Positions 55,325-63,783 of a DNA stretch of 64,000 bases are shown here, in pieces. The stretch covers positions 248,001 to 312,000 of the forward strand of contig NZ_JAIUJS010000002.1 of the NCBI RefSeq assembly GCF_020166345.1, given 5' to 3'. Each line of letters opens with the position of its first letter. Position 1 is the first letter of the stretch. The position numbers were made by a program, and so were the translations under genes. This stretch comes from Winogradskyella vincentii (lineage in GTDB: Bacteria; Bacteroidota; Bacteroidia; Flavobacteriales; Flavobacteriaceae). Below the pieces are notes generated by a model that had not been told where the DNA came from, made no database searches, and saw only the letters and a list, made by a program, of their open reading frames with translations.

Positions 55325-55454
55325 ATGAATTTTTTGGATAAACGACCTATATATTAGTCTAAGAGTGGAAAGCGCTAACAATATTTACATATGTTAATCA
55401 TATTTTTCATTTAATTACGGACATAACTTAAAGTAAAACTTTAATTAGGTCCAT

Positions 55455-55527
55455 AAAAAAAGGTGAACATTGTTCACCTTTTTTTGCCCCAAATCTACCA
55501 TGAACTTAACCTACTTATGTTATGGTG
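55455..55527 (-). ncRNA. Predicted small RNA, copy 2 of a tandem pair
   Basis: Same layout as copy 1: a body of about 73 bases starting near GTCACCATAAC, with one base change in the 45-base core, ending in a hairpin AAAAAAAGGTGAACA / TGTTCACCTTTTTTT with a minimal loop. The upstream box is TACATTGG (55538-55531), one mismatch from TAnnTTTG, with TTG 22 bases further upstream, so this copy may be weaker. Core conserved while loop and spacer diverge. Confidence 0.55.
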
Positions 55528-55530
55528 ACA

Positions 55531-55563
55531 CCAATGTATATTTTATTTGTTGAAACGAAACAA
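55531..55563 (-). promoter_or_regulatory. Weak promoter of small RNA copy 2
   Basis: On the minus strand TTG at 55563-55561, a 22-base spacer and TACATTGG at 55538-55531, one mismatch from the -7 consensus and longer spacing than usual. Confidence 0.35.
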
Positions 55564-55634
55564 ATATTGGATAAACGGCATAAATCATAGATGAAATACT
55601 AATTTTATCGGATAAAATTACCATTTTATCGAAA

Positions 55635-57533
55635 TTAATACGCACGTTCCTTGTTACCTTCATAAAAGTTAATAAAGGCTTTGTTTACAACTCTGTTTCC
55701 TCCAGGGGTTGGGTAATCTCCTGTAAAGTACCAATCTCCTAAATTTTTAGGACATGCTTTGTGAAGGTTCGCTACAGGTTGAAATATTATTTTAACCTCA
55801 GCTTTCACACTATCCTCACTTAATAACTCTGAGATTTTATCAGAAATCTGTTCGTCTGTGAAATTGTTGTAGATTTCTTTGACATAGTTTTTAACGTTGT
55901 TGTCATTGATACCTACTTGGTTAATACATTTGTTGTAAACTTCATCAACAATATTATACTGGTTGTTTTCTTTTAACAATTCAAGTGCCGCTCTAAAGGC
56001 TACTAAACTTTCTAAGTTTGCCATATCAATTCCATAACAATCAGGATATCTTATTTGAGGCGCTGATGAAACTACGATTATCTTTTTTGGACCTAGGCGA
56101 TCCATCATTTTAATAATACTTTTTTTTAAGGTAGTACCACGAACAATACTATCGTCAATTATTACAAGGTTGTCAGTTGGTTTAATAACACCATACGTTA
56201 CATCATAAACATGGGCTACCAAATCATCTCTACTACTATCTTCAGTAATAAAGGTTCTGAGTTTTACATCTTTTATCGCAATCTTTTCAATACGTGGTCT
56301 TTCAGATAGAATTTCTTCAACCTTATCAGCCGAAAGACTTCTTTTACCGGTTAGGATTACTTGAGTTTTTTTATGATTTAGGTGTTCTTCTACTGTGTCA
56401 ATCATTCCGTAGAAAGAGGTTTCTGCGGTATTTGGTATATATGAGAAAACGGTATTTCTTGTATCATTCTCAATTGCCTCAAGAACCTTTGGCATAAGTA
56501 GCCTTCCCAATTCTTTCCTTTCCTGATATATTTCTGCATCACTTCCTCTAGAAAAATAAATACGTTCAAAAGAACATGCTTTGCGTTCTAATGGTTCTAG
56601 AATTTTTTTAATCTGAATGTGACCAGATTTTTTTGTAATTATTGCATGCCCAGGATCTAATTCAATAACCTCTTCAAAGGGCACATTGAATACAGTCTGA
56701 ATTACAGGTCTTTCTGACGCCACAACAACTACCTCATCGTCTTTATAATAATATGCTGGTCGAATTCCTGCAGGATCTCTTAAAACAAATGAATCGCCAT
56801 GGCCTAATAAACCTGCCATTGCATAACCGCCATCCCAATTTTTTGCAGCACGTTTTAAAATTTTTCCAACTTTTAAACGCTCAGCAATTAAAGGAGAACA
56901 CTCAATTTTTGAATAACCTTCTTTTTTTAGGTCTCTATAGATTTTTGATACTGCATCATCCAAAAAATGGCCTATTTTTTCCATTACGGTAATAGTGTCT
57001 GCCTTTTCCTTAGGATGCTGACCTATCTCAACTAAATTATCAAACAGCTCATTAACATTGGTCATATTAAAATTTCCAGCTACGATAAGGTTTCGATGCA
57101 TCCAATTGTTTTGCCTTAAAAATGGATGTACGCTTTCCACACTGTTTTTGCCAAACGTACCATAGCGTACATGGCCCAAAAGCAATTCTCCTATATATGG
57201 AATATGCTTCTTTTGAAGTTCTACGTCATTCTGATACTCTGGATTTTGAGCAATCTCAGAATTGATGCGATCATTAATTTGGGAGAAAATATCCTGAATA
57301 GGCTGTTGAGCAATAGACCGAACACGACTGATATAACGTTCGCCAGGATTAGTATCTAATTTAATACTTGCAAAACCAGCACCATCTTGACCTCTATTGT
57401 GCTGTTTCTCCATCATTAAATACATTTTATTCACACCATAAAATGCACTACCATATTTTTCTTTATAGTATTCTAATGGTTTTAAAAGCCTTATAAGTGC
57501 TATACCGCACTCATGTTTTATTGCATCACTCAT
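55635..57533 (-). CDS. purF: Amidophosphoribosyltransferase (PurF-like), long form
   Basis: First enzyme of de novo purine synthesis by family: transfers glutamine nitrogen to PRPP. The 632-aa protein has an N-terminal glutaminase with its nucleophile at C9 (MSDAIKHECGIALIRL), so an eight-residue propeptide would have to be removed, as in some known PurF enzymes. NRGQDGAGFAS and GHVRYGT follow. The PRPP-binding loop is VIIDDSIVRGTT near residue 473. It is more than 100 residues longer than usual PurF, with an insertion in the glutaminase half and an extended C-terminus. The ATG lies about ten bases after the terminator T-run of the pfkB gene. Whether it is the main PurF or a paralog cannot be decided here. 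Confidence 0.8.
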   Translation of the reverse strand: MSDAIKHECGIALIRLLKPLEYYKEKYGSAFYGVNKMYLMMEKQHNRGQDGAGFASIKLDTNPGERYISRVRSIAQQPIQDIFSQINDRINSEIAQNPEYQNDVELQKKHIPYIGELLLGHVRYGTFGKNSVESVHPFLRQNNWMHRNLIVAGNFNMTNVNELFDNLVEIGQHPKEKADTITVMEKIGHFLDDAVSKIYRDLKKEGYSKIECSPLIAERLKVGKILKRAAKNWDGGYAMAGLLGHGDSFVLRDPAGIRPAYYYKDDEVVVVASERPVIQTVFNVPFEEVIELDPGHAIITKKSGHIQIKKILEPLERKACSFERIYFSRGSDAEIYQERKELGRLLMPKVLEAIENDTRNTVFSYIPNTAETSFYGMIDTVEEHLNHKKTQVILTGKRSLSADKVEEILSERPRIEKIAIKDVKLRTFITEDSSRDDLVAHVYDVTYGVIKPTDNLVIIDDSIVRGTTLKKSIIKMMDRLGPKKIIVVSSAPQIRYPDCYGIDMANLESLVAFRAALELLKENNQYNIVDEVYNKCINQVGINDNNVKNYVKEIYNNFTDEQISDKISELLSEDSVKAEVKIIFQPVANLHKACPKNLGDWYFTGDYPTPGGNRVVNKAFINFYEGNKERAY

Positions 57534-57542
57534 TTTATGTAA

Positions 57543-57570
57543 TAAAAAACGCGCTCAATTTCGAGCGCGT
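57543..57570 (-). terminator. Rho-independent terminator of the pfkB gene
   Basis: On the minus strand the stem ACGCGCTC / GAGCGCGT with a six-base loop (GAAATT) and six Ts, right after the kinase stop and about ten bases before the purF ATG. Confidence 0.85.
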
Positions 57571-57574
57571 CAAG

Positions 57575-58501
57575 TTACGTTAATTCTATATCAAATTGTG
57601 TTAGACTTTTAAATTGGTCTAAACGTTTATAAATTTCGTTATCTTCTAAATTCTGCATTCGCTCTGTACCAAATTTTTCAACACAAAAAGAAGCCAAAGT
57701 AGATCCATAAATAACAGCGTTTTTCATATTTTCAAATGAATAGTCCTCTGTTTTTGCAAGATAACCGGTAAAGCCTCCTGCAAATGTATCACCTGCACCT
57801 GTTGGATCAAAAACCTCTTCTAGTGGAAGGGCAGGTGCATAAAAAACACTTTCTTGATGAAACAAAAGGGCTCCATGCTCACCTTTTTTAATAACTACAA
57901 ATTTTGGACCCATATCATGGATCTTTCTTGCAGCTACAACTAATGAATATTCACCCGTTAGTTGCCGTGCCTCTTCATCATTTATTGTGATAACATCAAC
58001 ATGTTTAATTGTGTTATGTAAATCTTCTAACGCACAGTCCATCCAAAAATTCATAGTGTCAAGCACCACTAGTTTTGGTTTTCTAGTCATTTGATTTAAT
58101 ACACTCATTTGAGTTAATGGGTGAAGATTTCCGAGCATTACAACATCTGCATCTTTAAAATCTTCAGGAACTTTTGGTTCAAAATCCGCAAGCACATTAA
58201 GTTCTGTTACCAAAGTATCTCTAGAATTCATATCGTTGTGATATTTCCCACTCCAGAAAAAGGTTTTACCCTCTTCTATTATTTCTATTCCGGAAACATC
58301 AATGTTTTGCTCAGACATATAGTCTAAATATTTCTGTGGAAAATCACCACCTACAACAGAAACTACAGCAGAATTTATATTGAATTTTGAAGCGGCAAGT
58401 CCAATAAATGTTCCTGCGCCTCCAAGGATTTTATCGGTTTTACCAAATGGAGTTTCTATAGCATCAAACGCTACAGTACCGACAATCACTAATTTACCCA
58501 T
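57575..58501 (-). CDS. PfkB-family sugar kinase
   Basis: A 308-aa carbohydrate kinase of the ribokinase/PfkB fold. The N-terminal motif GGAGTFIGLAASKF and the C-terminal DPTGAGDTFAGGFTGYL (with the catalytic aspartate) are the two PfkB signatures. Adenosine-, inosine-type or sugar kinases are all possible; the position next to purF is compatible with a nucleoside kinase but does not prove it. Confidence 0.85.
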   Translation of the reverse strand: MGKLVIVGTVAFDAIETPFGKTDKILGGAGTFIGLAASKFNINSAVVSVVGGDFPQKYLDYMSEQNIDVSGIEIIEEGKTFFWSGKYHNDMNSRDTLVTELNVLADFEPKVPEDFKDADVVMLGNLHPLTQMSVLNQMTRKPKLVVLDTMNFWMDCALEDLHNTIKHVDVITINDEEARQLTGEYSLVVAARKIHDMGPKFVVIKKGEHGALLFHQESVFYAPALPLEEVFDPTGAGDTFAGGFTGYLAKTEDYSFENMKNAVIYGSTLASFCVEKFGTERMQNLEDNEIYKRLDQFKSLTQFDIELT

Positions 58502-58569
58502 TAAAGTAAGTTTGATTAAGTTGCAAATTTAAGTAAAATATATTCCTTTAAAAATTATTACTCGCTTCA

Positions 58570-60018
58570 TTAATTGAATGATGCAAATGAGTCATTTATT
58601 TTATCAATTCTTAACATTTTATAGTCAAGTACATAATTCTGATAAACCCTCCATGGTGCTTTATCTCCCTGATTAGGTAGAATATTTTTCGCTCGATGAA
58701 TATAGCCTGAATTTAAATTAAGTAATGGTGTTGATTTAAGACTGGCATCTTTAGTTTTTGGGCAAATAGAGTGAAAATTATGTTTATTCAAATACCTAAA
58801 AACCCGTGTAATGTATTCACTTGTTAAATCACTTTTTAAAGTCCAAGATGCATTTGTATATCCTACAAAGAGGAATAAATTAGGAAGGTCACTTAGCATA
58901 CAACCTTTGTATACATAAAGTTTAGAGATATCAATAGGTTGTTGGTCAACAGAAATTGAAACTCCACCTAAAGGTAATATTCTTAAACCTGTGGCACTTA
59001 CAATTATATCTGCCGTAAGTTCTTTGCCAGAATCTAATACAATACCAGTTTGATTAAAGTGATTTATTTTAGCCGTCTCAACGGAAGCACTACCTTCTCT
59101 AATAGATTTAAATAAATCGCCATCTGGAGCCAAACAAAAGCGTTGTTCCCATGGGTTGTAATTTGGTGTAAAATGTGGGTATACAGGGACATCTCCTAAT
59201 TCTTTTTGCGCCTTTTTAACAATATACTTTTTCATGGTATTTGGCCATTTCCTACAAGCATTAAAAAAAGCCATGTCTAAAAGCACATTTTTTATTCTAA
59301 TGGTCTTATGCGCTATTTTTTTAGGCAAAATAAACTTTAAGAATTTAGCTATTACATCCTTATTCGGTAGTGCACCGACATAAGTTGGCGACCTCTGTAG
59401 CATTGTTACATGACTGACAGTTTCTGCAATTTTAGGAACAATTGTAACTGCGGTTGCTCCACTACCAATAACGATCACCTTTTTATTATCCAACTTTAGG
59501 TTTTTTGGCCATTTTTGGGGATGAACAAAATCTCCTTTATAATTTTCCAAACCTTCATATTCAGGTGTGTAGCCTTTATCATAATTATAGTAGCCGCTAC
59601 AATTAAAAATAAATCTAGTTGAATAGGTAATTTTAGCTTCAGTTTTGGTGTCAACCGATGTTATACGCCAAAGTTTATCTTTAGAGCTATAGTTATAAGA
59701 AATTGCACGCTGGTTAAAAGCAATATTGTCAATAACATTATATTCTCTTGATGCTTCGTTGAGATATTTTAATATGGATGGTGCATCTGCAAAGGACCTT
59801 GCATCATCCCAAGTTTTAAAAGAATACCCAAAAGTATACATGTCAGAATCAGATCTTACACCAGGATATTTAAATAAGTCCCAAGTACCACCAAGAGTTT
59901 CTCGTGATTCTAATATTAAATAAGACTTTTCTTGATTTTTCCTTGTTAAGTGACATGCTGCACCGATACCAGACAGACCAGCACCAATTATAATAATATC
60001 GTAATAATTAGAATCCAT
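58570..60018 (-). CDS. Flavin-containing/Baeyer-Villiger-type monooxygenase
   Basis: A 482-aa FAD- and NADPH-dependent monooxygenase with two Rossmann motifs: GAGLSG at residues 12-17 and GSGATA at 185-190. Between them is YKGDFVHPQKWP at 160-171, which fits the Baeyer-Villiger fingerprint FxGxxxHxxxWP with Tyr for the first Phe. The GGTWD and SDSDMYTFGYSFK sequences near 43-67 also occur in this group. It could oxidise ketones or long-chain lipids; the substrate is unknown. It is separated from RNase H by six bases on the same strand. Confidence 0.88.
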   Translation of the reverse strand: MDSNYYDIIIIGAGLSGIGAACHLTRKNQEKSYLILESRETLGGTWDLFKYPGVRSDSDMYTFGYSFKTWDDARSFADAPSILKYLNEASREYNVIDNIAFNQRAISYNYSSKDKLWRITSVDTKTEAKITYSTRFIFNCSGYYNYDKGYTPEYEGLENYKGDFVHPQKWPKNLKLDNKKVIVIGSGATAVTIVPKIAETVSHVTMLQRSPTYVGALPNKDVIAKFLKFILPKKIAHKTIRIKNVLLDMAFFNACRKWPNTMKKYIVKKAQKELGDVPVYPHFTPNYNPWEQRFCLAPDGDLFKSIREGSASVETAKINHFNQTGIVLDSGKELTADIIVSATGLRILPLGGVSISVDQQPIDISKLYVYKGCMLSDLPNLFLFVGYTNASWTLKSDLTSEYITRVFRYLNKHNFHSICPKTKDASLKSTPLLNLNSGYIHRAKNILPNQGDKAPWRVYQNYVLDYKMLRIDKINDSFASFN

Positions 60019-60024
60019 TAGATT

Positions 60025-60666
60025 TTATTTCCTTCCAAAATCAGCTGGAATTTCTCCCCAAGCCTTGGTTTCCCATTTTACAACGGTAGTTGAATATTTA
60101 TTTTCATTCAACCACTTTATTGCCCTGTCCACCAATTCAAAAAGGGGTTTGTTCTTATCGCTCCGATTGAGTTTTGTGTTGCATTTTTTCTTTTTGACCC
60201 AGCTCATGGCTGTTCTAGAGTCTGTATAGATTATGCGGTTACTTTTCTTCTGTTTTAAAAATGCTAATCCATGAACAATAGCTAAAAATTCACCAATATT
60301 ATTAGTACCCTCTTCAAATGGCCCTTGAATAAATAATTGCTTTTTTGTTTTTGTCACTACACCACGATATTCCATTTTACCAGGATTTCCGCTAACAGCA
60401 GCATCAACACATATCGAATTTAGATTAGGTTCACCAATTTTTTTCAACTGTTCTACTGAGAGTTCACTTTTAAAGGTTTTAGATTTGCCAATATACTCCT
60501 TAGAGCCTTCCTTGTATGCTTTTTTGGCGGTCTCAAAAGATGTAAAAGATTTGTATTGAGCACCTTTAAAGTTTTTTATCTGAGCTTTACAATCTTCCCA
60601 AGTCTCAAATACTCCTGTATTATGACCTTTCCAAACCGTATAGTATTTCTTTTTCTTCTTACTCAT
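60025..60666 (-). CDS. Viroplasmin-domain ribonuclease H
   Basis: A 213-aa protein with an N-terminal caulimovirus viroplasmin-type domain (residues about 8-52: YYTVWKGHNTGVFETWEDCK) that binds RNA-DNA hybrids, and a C-terminal RNase H domain with D88 (VDAAVSGNP), E126 (NNIGEFLAI) and D149 (IYTDSRTAM). A fourth acidic residue expected near the C-terminus falls in an altered context (PADFG). The ATG at 60666 is the family start. The first eight bases overlap the purN 3' end. Confidence 0.88.
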   Translation of the reverse strand: MSKKKKKYYTVWKGHNTGVFETWEDCKAQIKNFKGAQYKSFTSFETAKKAYKEGSKEYIGKSKTFKSELSVEQLKKIGEPNLNSICVDAAVSGNPGKMEYRGVVTKTKKQLFIQGPFEEGTNNIGEFLAIVHGLAFLKQKKSNRIIYTDSRTAMSWVKKKKCNTKLNRSDKNKPLFELVDRAIKWLNENKYSTTVVKWETKAWGEIPADFGRK

Positions 60667-61225
60667 TAAGCAAATCATTAACAACCTTAGGAAAATGTTC
60701 CATTTCTAAAAGATGGATTTTAGAAGCTACATCCTCAGGCGTGTCTGTTGGCAAGACGTCGCATTTTGCTTGAAAAATTATTGCGCCTTCATCATAGTTC
60801 TCATTCACATAATGAATTGTTATGCCTGATTCTTTTTCATTATTAGCCACAATAGCATTGTGGACGTGCATACCATACATACCTTTTCCTCCATATTTAG
60901 GAAGTAGCGCAGGATGAATGTTTATCACCTTATTTTCATAGTTGTTAAGAATAAATTCAGGAAATTTCCATAGAAAACCAGCGAGTATAATAAGATCTGG
61001 GTTCTGTATTTTTAAAATATTTAATACATCTTCGGACTTAGAAAAAGCGACTCTATTGAATGATAAAGCACTAATATTTAGTCTTTTACACCTATCTAAA
61101 ACTTTGGCATGAGGATTGTTAGTCAATACCTGAATAACAGACACATTATCAATGTTGTGAAAAAACTTAATTAAATTTTCAGCATTAGATCCGCTACCGG
61201 ACGCAAAAATTACTACACGTTTCAT
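60659..61225 (-). CDS. purN: Phosphoribosylglycinamide formyltransferase
   Basis: Third step of de novo purine synthesis: formylation of glycinamide ribonucleotide. The 188-aa protein has the phosphate-binding FASGSGSNAENL at residues 8-19, the NIHPALLPKYGGKGMYG loop with the catalytic His, and ITIHYVNENYDEGAIIFQ with the catalytic Asp. It is first in a minus-strand unit with RNase H, and divergent from acpP. Confidence 0.95.
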   Translation of the reverse strand: MKRVVIFASGSGSNAENLIKFFHNIDNVSVIQVLTNNPHAKVLDRCKRLNISALSFNRVAFSKSEDVLNILKIQNPDLIILAGFLWKFPEFILNNYENKVINIHPALLPKYGGKGMYGMHVHNAIVANNEKESGITIHYVNENYDEGAIIFQAKCDVLPTDTPEDVASKIHLLEMEHFPKVVNDLLNE

Positions 61226-61369
61226 ATACTACTATTCAATGTACTATTATTCGAGACAAAAAAAAGAATAATAATTAACAATTAGACGCAATTCATTAAC
61301 AGATATATCGAATTTTGCCATCTATGAGCACATTTTATCGGTAAAGATGTTTTTTAAAATAAAGTTTTT

Positions 61370-61377
61370 TATTTTTG
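61370..61377 (+). promoter_or_regulatory. Possible -7 promoter box of acpP
   Basis: TATTTTTG fits TAnnTTTG, 31 bases upstream of the acpP ATG. No clean TTG at normal spacing. Confidence 0.4.
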
Positions 61378-61408
61378 CGGTCTAATTAAAACTTAAAATT
61401 AAAAGATT

Positions 61409-61642
61409 ATGTCAGACATTGCATCAAGAGTAAAAGCGATTATCGTAGACAAATTAGGTGTTGATGAAAACGAGGTTGTAACAGAGGCAAGCTTCACTAA
61501 TGATTTAGGAGCTGATTCGTTAGACACTGTTGAATTAATAATGGAATTTGAAAAGGAATTTGATATTCAAATACCAGATGATCAAGCTGAAAATATTGCA
61601 ACAGTTGGTCAAGCTATTTCTTATATAGAAGAAGCAAAATAA
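61409..61642 (+). CDS. acpP: Acyl carrier protein, housekeeping
   Basis: Carries fatty-acid intermediates. A 77-aa acidic protein with the normal phosphopantetheine site: S37 in [10 protein letters not shown]. It is followed after ten bases by fabF, and this pair with rnc is the classical order. In contrast to the cluster ACP at 19846, its site motif is canonical. Confidence 0.97.
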   Translation: MSDIASRVKAIIVDKLGVDENEVVTEASFTNDLGADSLDTVELIMEFEKEFDIQIPDDQAENIATVGQAISYIEEAK

Positions 61643-61652
61643 TAACGTTTTT

Positions 61653-62903
61653 ATGGAACTGAAGCGAGTTGTAGTTACTGGTTTAGGAGCACTTACACCA
61701 ATAGGCAATACCAAAGATGAATATTGGGATGCACTAATTAGTGGTAAAAGTGGTGCTGCGCCAGTTACGCATTTTGATGCGGAAAAATTTAAAACACAGT
61801 TCGCTTGTGAAGTAAAAAACTTTGAAGTTACTGACTTTATTGACAGGAAGTTAGCAAGGAAAATGGATAAGTTTTCGCAGTATGCCATGGTTGCTTCAGA
61901 TGAAGCTATTGCAGACTCAAAACTTGATCTAGATTCACTAAATAAATATAGAGTAGGAGTAATTTGGGGAGCCGGAATAGGCGGTTTAAAAACATTTCAA
62001 GATGAGGTGTTAAATTTTGCCGCAGGAGACGGAAGCCCACGTTTTAATCCTTTCTTCATTCCAAAAATGATAGCTGATATAGCACCTGGAAACATATCCA
62101 TTAAATATGGTTTTATGGGCCCAAACTATACTACAGTATCCGCATGTGCGTCTTCAGCAAATTCAATGATCGATGCTCTAAACACTATTAGATTAGGACA
62201 TTGTGATGTTGTAATTACTGGTGGTAGTGAAGCTGCTGTTACAATAGCTGGTATGGGTGGTTTTAATGCTATGCACGCCATGAGTACAAGAAATGACAAT
62301 CCAGAAACGGCTTCAAGACCTTTCGATGCAAACCGAGACGGTTTTGTATTGGGTGAAGGAGCAGGATCAATCATTTTAGAAGAATACGAGCATGCTATGG
62401 CAAGAGGAGCTAAAATTTATGCTGAAGTAGTTGGAGGAGGATTATCTTCTGATGCTTATCATATGACAGCACCTCATCCAGATGGTATTGGTGTTGTTGC
62501 GGTAATGAAAAATTGTTTAGAGAATGCCGGTTTAAATCCAGAAGATGTAGATCATATTAATACACACGGCACATCGACACCATTAGGAGATGTTGCTGAA
62601 CTTAAAGCTATATCTGAAGTATTTGGCAACCATGCTAAGAACATAAATATTAATTCTACTAAATCAATGACAGGTCATTTGTTGGGTGCTGCCGGAGCTA
62701 TTGAGGCTATTGCTTCAATTTTAGCTTTAGAAAATGGTATTATACCGCCCACAATTAATCACGAGACTGTTGATGAAAATATAGATCCAGAATTAAATTT
62801 AACGTTGAATAAAGCTCAGAAACGAGATATTAAAGTCGCAATGAGTAATACATTTGGATTTGGCGGACACAACGCTTGTGTATTATTTAAAAAATTAGAT
62901 TAA
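61653..62903 (+). CDS. fabF: Beta-ketoacyl-ACP synthase II
   Basis: Housekeeping chain-elongating ketosynthase of 416 aa. The active cysteine is C165 in TTVSACASSANS, with the histidine in NTHGTSTPLGD and the lysine and histidine in NSTKSMTGHLLGA. All motifs are canonical, unlike the specialised paralog at 18549. It overlaps no gene and lies seven bases before rnc. Confidence 0.97.
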   Translation: MELKRVVVTGLGALTPIGNTKDEYWDALISGKSGAAPVTHFDAEKFKTQFACEVKNFEVTDFIDRKLARKMDKFSQYAMVASDEAIADSKLDLDSLNKYRVGVIWGAGIGGLKTFQDEVLNFAAGDGSPRFNPFFIPKMIADIAPGNISIKYGFMGPNYTTVSACASSANSMIDALNTIRLGHCDVVITGGSEAAVTIAGMGGFNAMHAMSTRNDNPETASRPFDANRDGFVLGEGAGSIILEEYEHAMARGAKIYAEVVGGGLSSDAYHMTAPHPDGIGVVAVMKNCLENAGLNPEDVDHINTHGTSTPLGDVAELKAISEVFGNHAKNININSTKSMTGHLLGAAGAIEAIASILALENGIIPPTINHETVDENIDPELNLTLNKAQKRDIKVAMSNTFGFGGHNACVLFKKLD

Positions 62904-62910
62904 ATCCCGA

Positions 62911-63651
62911 ATGGGTTTCATTCGTAACATACTAAATTCCCGTTCTCCTGGAGACGGGAATTTTTTTTTGAAACTTAAAAGTATTTTGGGCTTTAAGCCA
63001 AAATCTAAATCACTTTACATCAAAGCTTTTACACATCGTTCAATGAATATTAAGGACAAGAAGGGTAATGCCATAAATTATGAGCGCCTAGAATTTGTTG
63101 GCGATGCAATGTTAAGCTCCGTAATTGCGTCATACTTGTACGAACAGGTACCACATGGCGATGAAGGATATCTCACAAAAATGCGCTCAAAGGTGGTGAG
63201 TAGAGAGCACTTAAATGAGCTTGGCAAAGACCTTGATCTAATTGATTTGGTTCAAAGTCGAATACCCAAATCAAACTTTGGGAATAACATTCATGGTAAT
63301 CTTTTTGAAGCCCTCGTTGGTGCTATTTATTTGGATAAGGGGTACAAGGTTTGTGAACGATTTATATATAAAAGAGTTATTTATCCGTACGTAGATATTG
63401 AAACTTTAGAAGGCAAGGTAATAAGTTATAAAAGCTTACTAATAGAGTGGTGCCAAAAGGAAAAAAACACCTTTGATTACGAGGTTTATGAAGACACAGG
63501 AAAAGATGAACTAAAGCATTTTTCTGTTAAATTAAGTATTAATAATAAAGTAGTTTCAAAGGCACGCGCAACTTCAAAGAAAAAGGCTGAAGAAAAGGCA
63601 TCAAAGCGTGCATTTTTTGCCTTTCAAAAGCAAATGACAAAGTTGATCTAA
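62911..63651 (+). CDS. rnc: Ribonuclease III
   Basis: Cleaves double-stranded RNA, including rRNA precursors. The 246-aa protein has the nuclease motif YERLEFVGDAML (E61, D65) after KAFTHRSMN, and a C-terminal double-stranded RNA-binding domain from about 170 (SYKSLLIEWCQKEKNT) to the end. The start ATG at 62911 has the flavobacterial FIRNILNSR beginning. The coding DNA for residues about 9-20 forms a strong terminator-like hairpin with a nine-T run (see separate entry). Confidence 0.95.
   Translation: MGFIRNILNSRSPGDGNFFLKLKSILGFKPKSKSLYIKAFTHRSMNIKDKKGNAINYERLEFVGDAMLSSVIASYLYEQVPHGDEGYLTKMRSKVVSREHLNELGKDLDLIDLVQSRIPKSNFGNNIHGNLFEALVGAIYLDKGYKVCERFIYKRVIYPYVDIETLEGKVISYKSLLIEWCQKEKNTFDYEVYEDTGKDELKHFSVKLSINNKVVSKARATSKKKAEEKASKRAFFAFQKQMTKLI
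62933..62969 (+). terminator. Terminator-like hairpin inside the rnc coding sequence
   Basis: Stem AAATTCCCGT / ACGGGAATTT with a ten-base loop (TCTCCTGGAG) and a run of nine Ts at 62961-62969. It begins 22 bases after the rnc ATG and lies wholly within the reading frame (codons for NSRSPGDGNFFL). It could terminate or attenuate transcription from acpP-fabF into rnc, and the T-run could allow slippage. Confidence 0.7.
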
Positions 63652-63783
63652 AGCCGTAATTAAGGCATCCCAAATTTAACTTGCACTACAACGTTTTCGT
63701 AATTTTTAAGGGTTAAGATTAATCAAAAGTTAATCTATGTAATCTATTATTGTCCTATATTTACACTTAAAAGTTATAATTTT

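Larger units (their letters stand above)
55132..55634. other. Long intergenic region with two tandem near-identical elements
   Basis: 503 bases without a convincing protein gene. It contains the sodA terminator (55155-55184) and two copies of an element on the minus strand, each with a -7-type box, a 45-base core (44 of 45 bases identical: 55251-55295 and 55485-55529) and a GGTGAAC/GTTCACC terminator hairpin. Between the copies (about 55325-55454) I see only AT-rich sequence with a second TGGATAAACG-like block. Confidence 0.75.

Noticed and set aside
55201..55500. Insertion sequence or transposon ends as the source of the repeated elements
   Set aside because: Copies are in the same orientation, have promoters and terminators, lack a transposase and lack target-site duplications.
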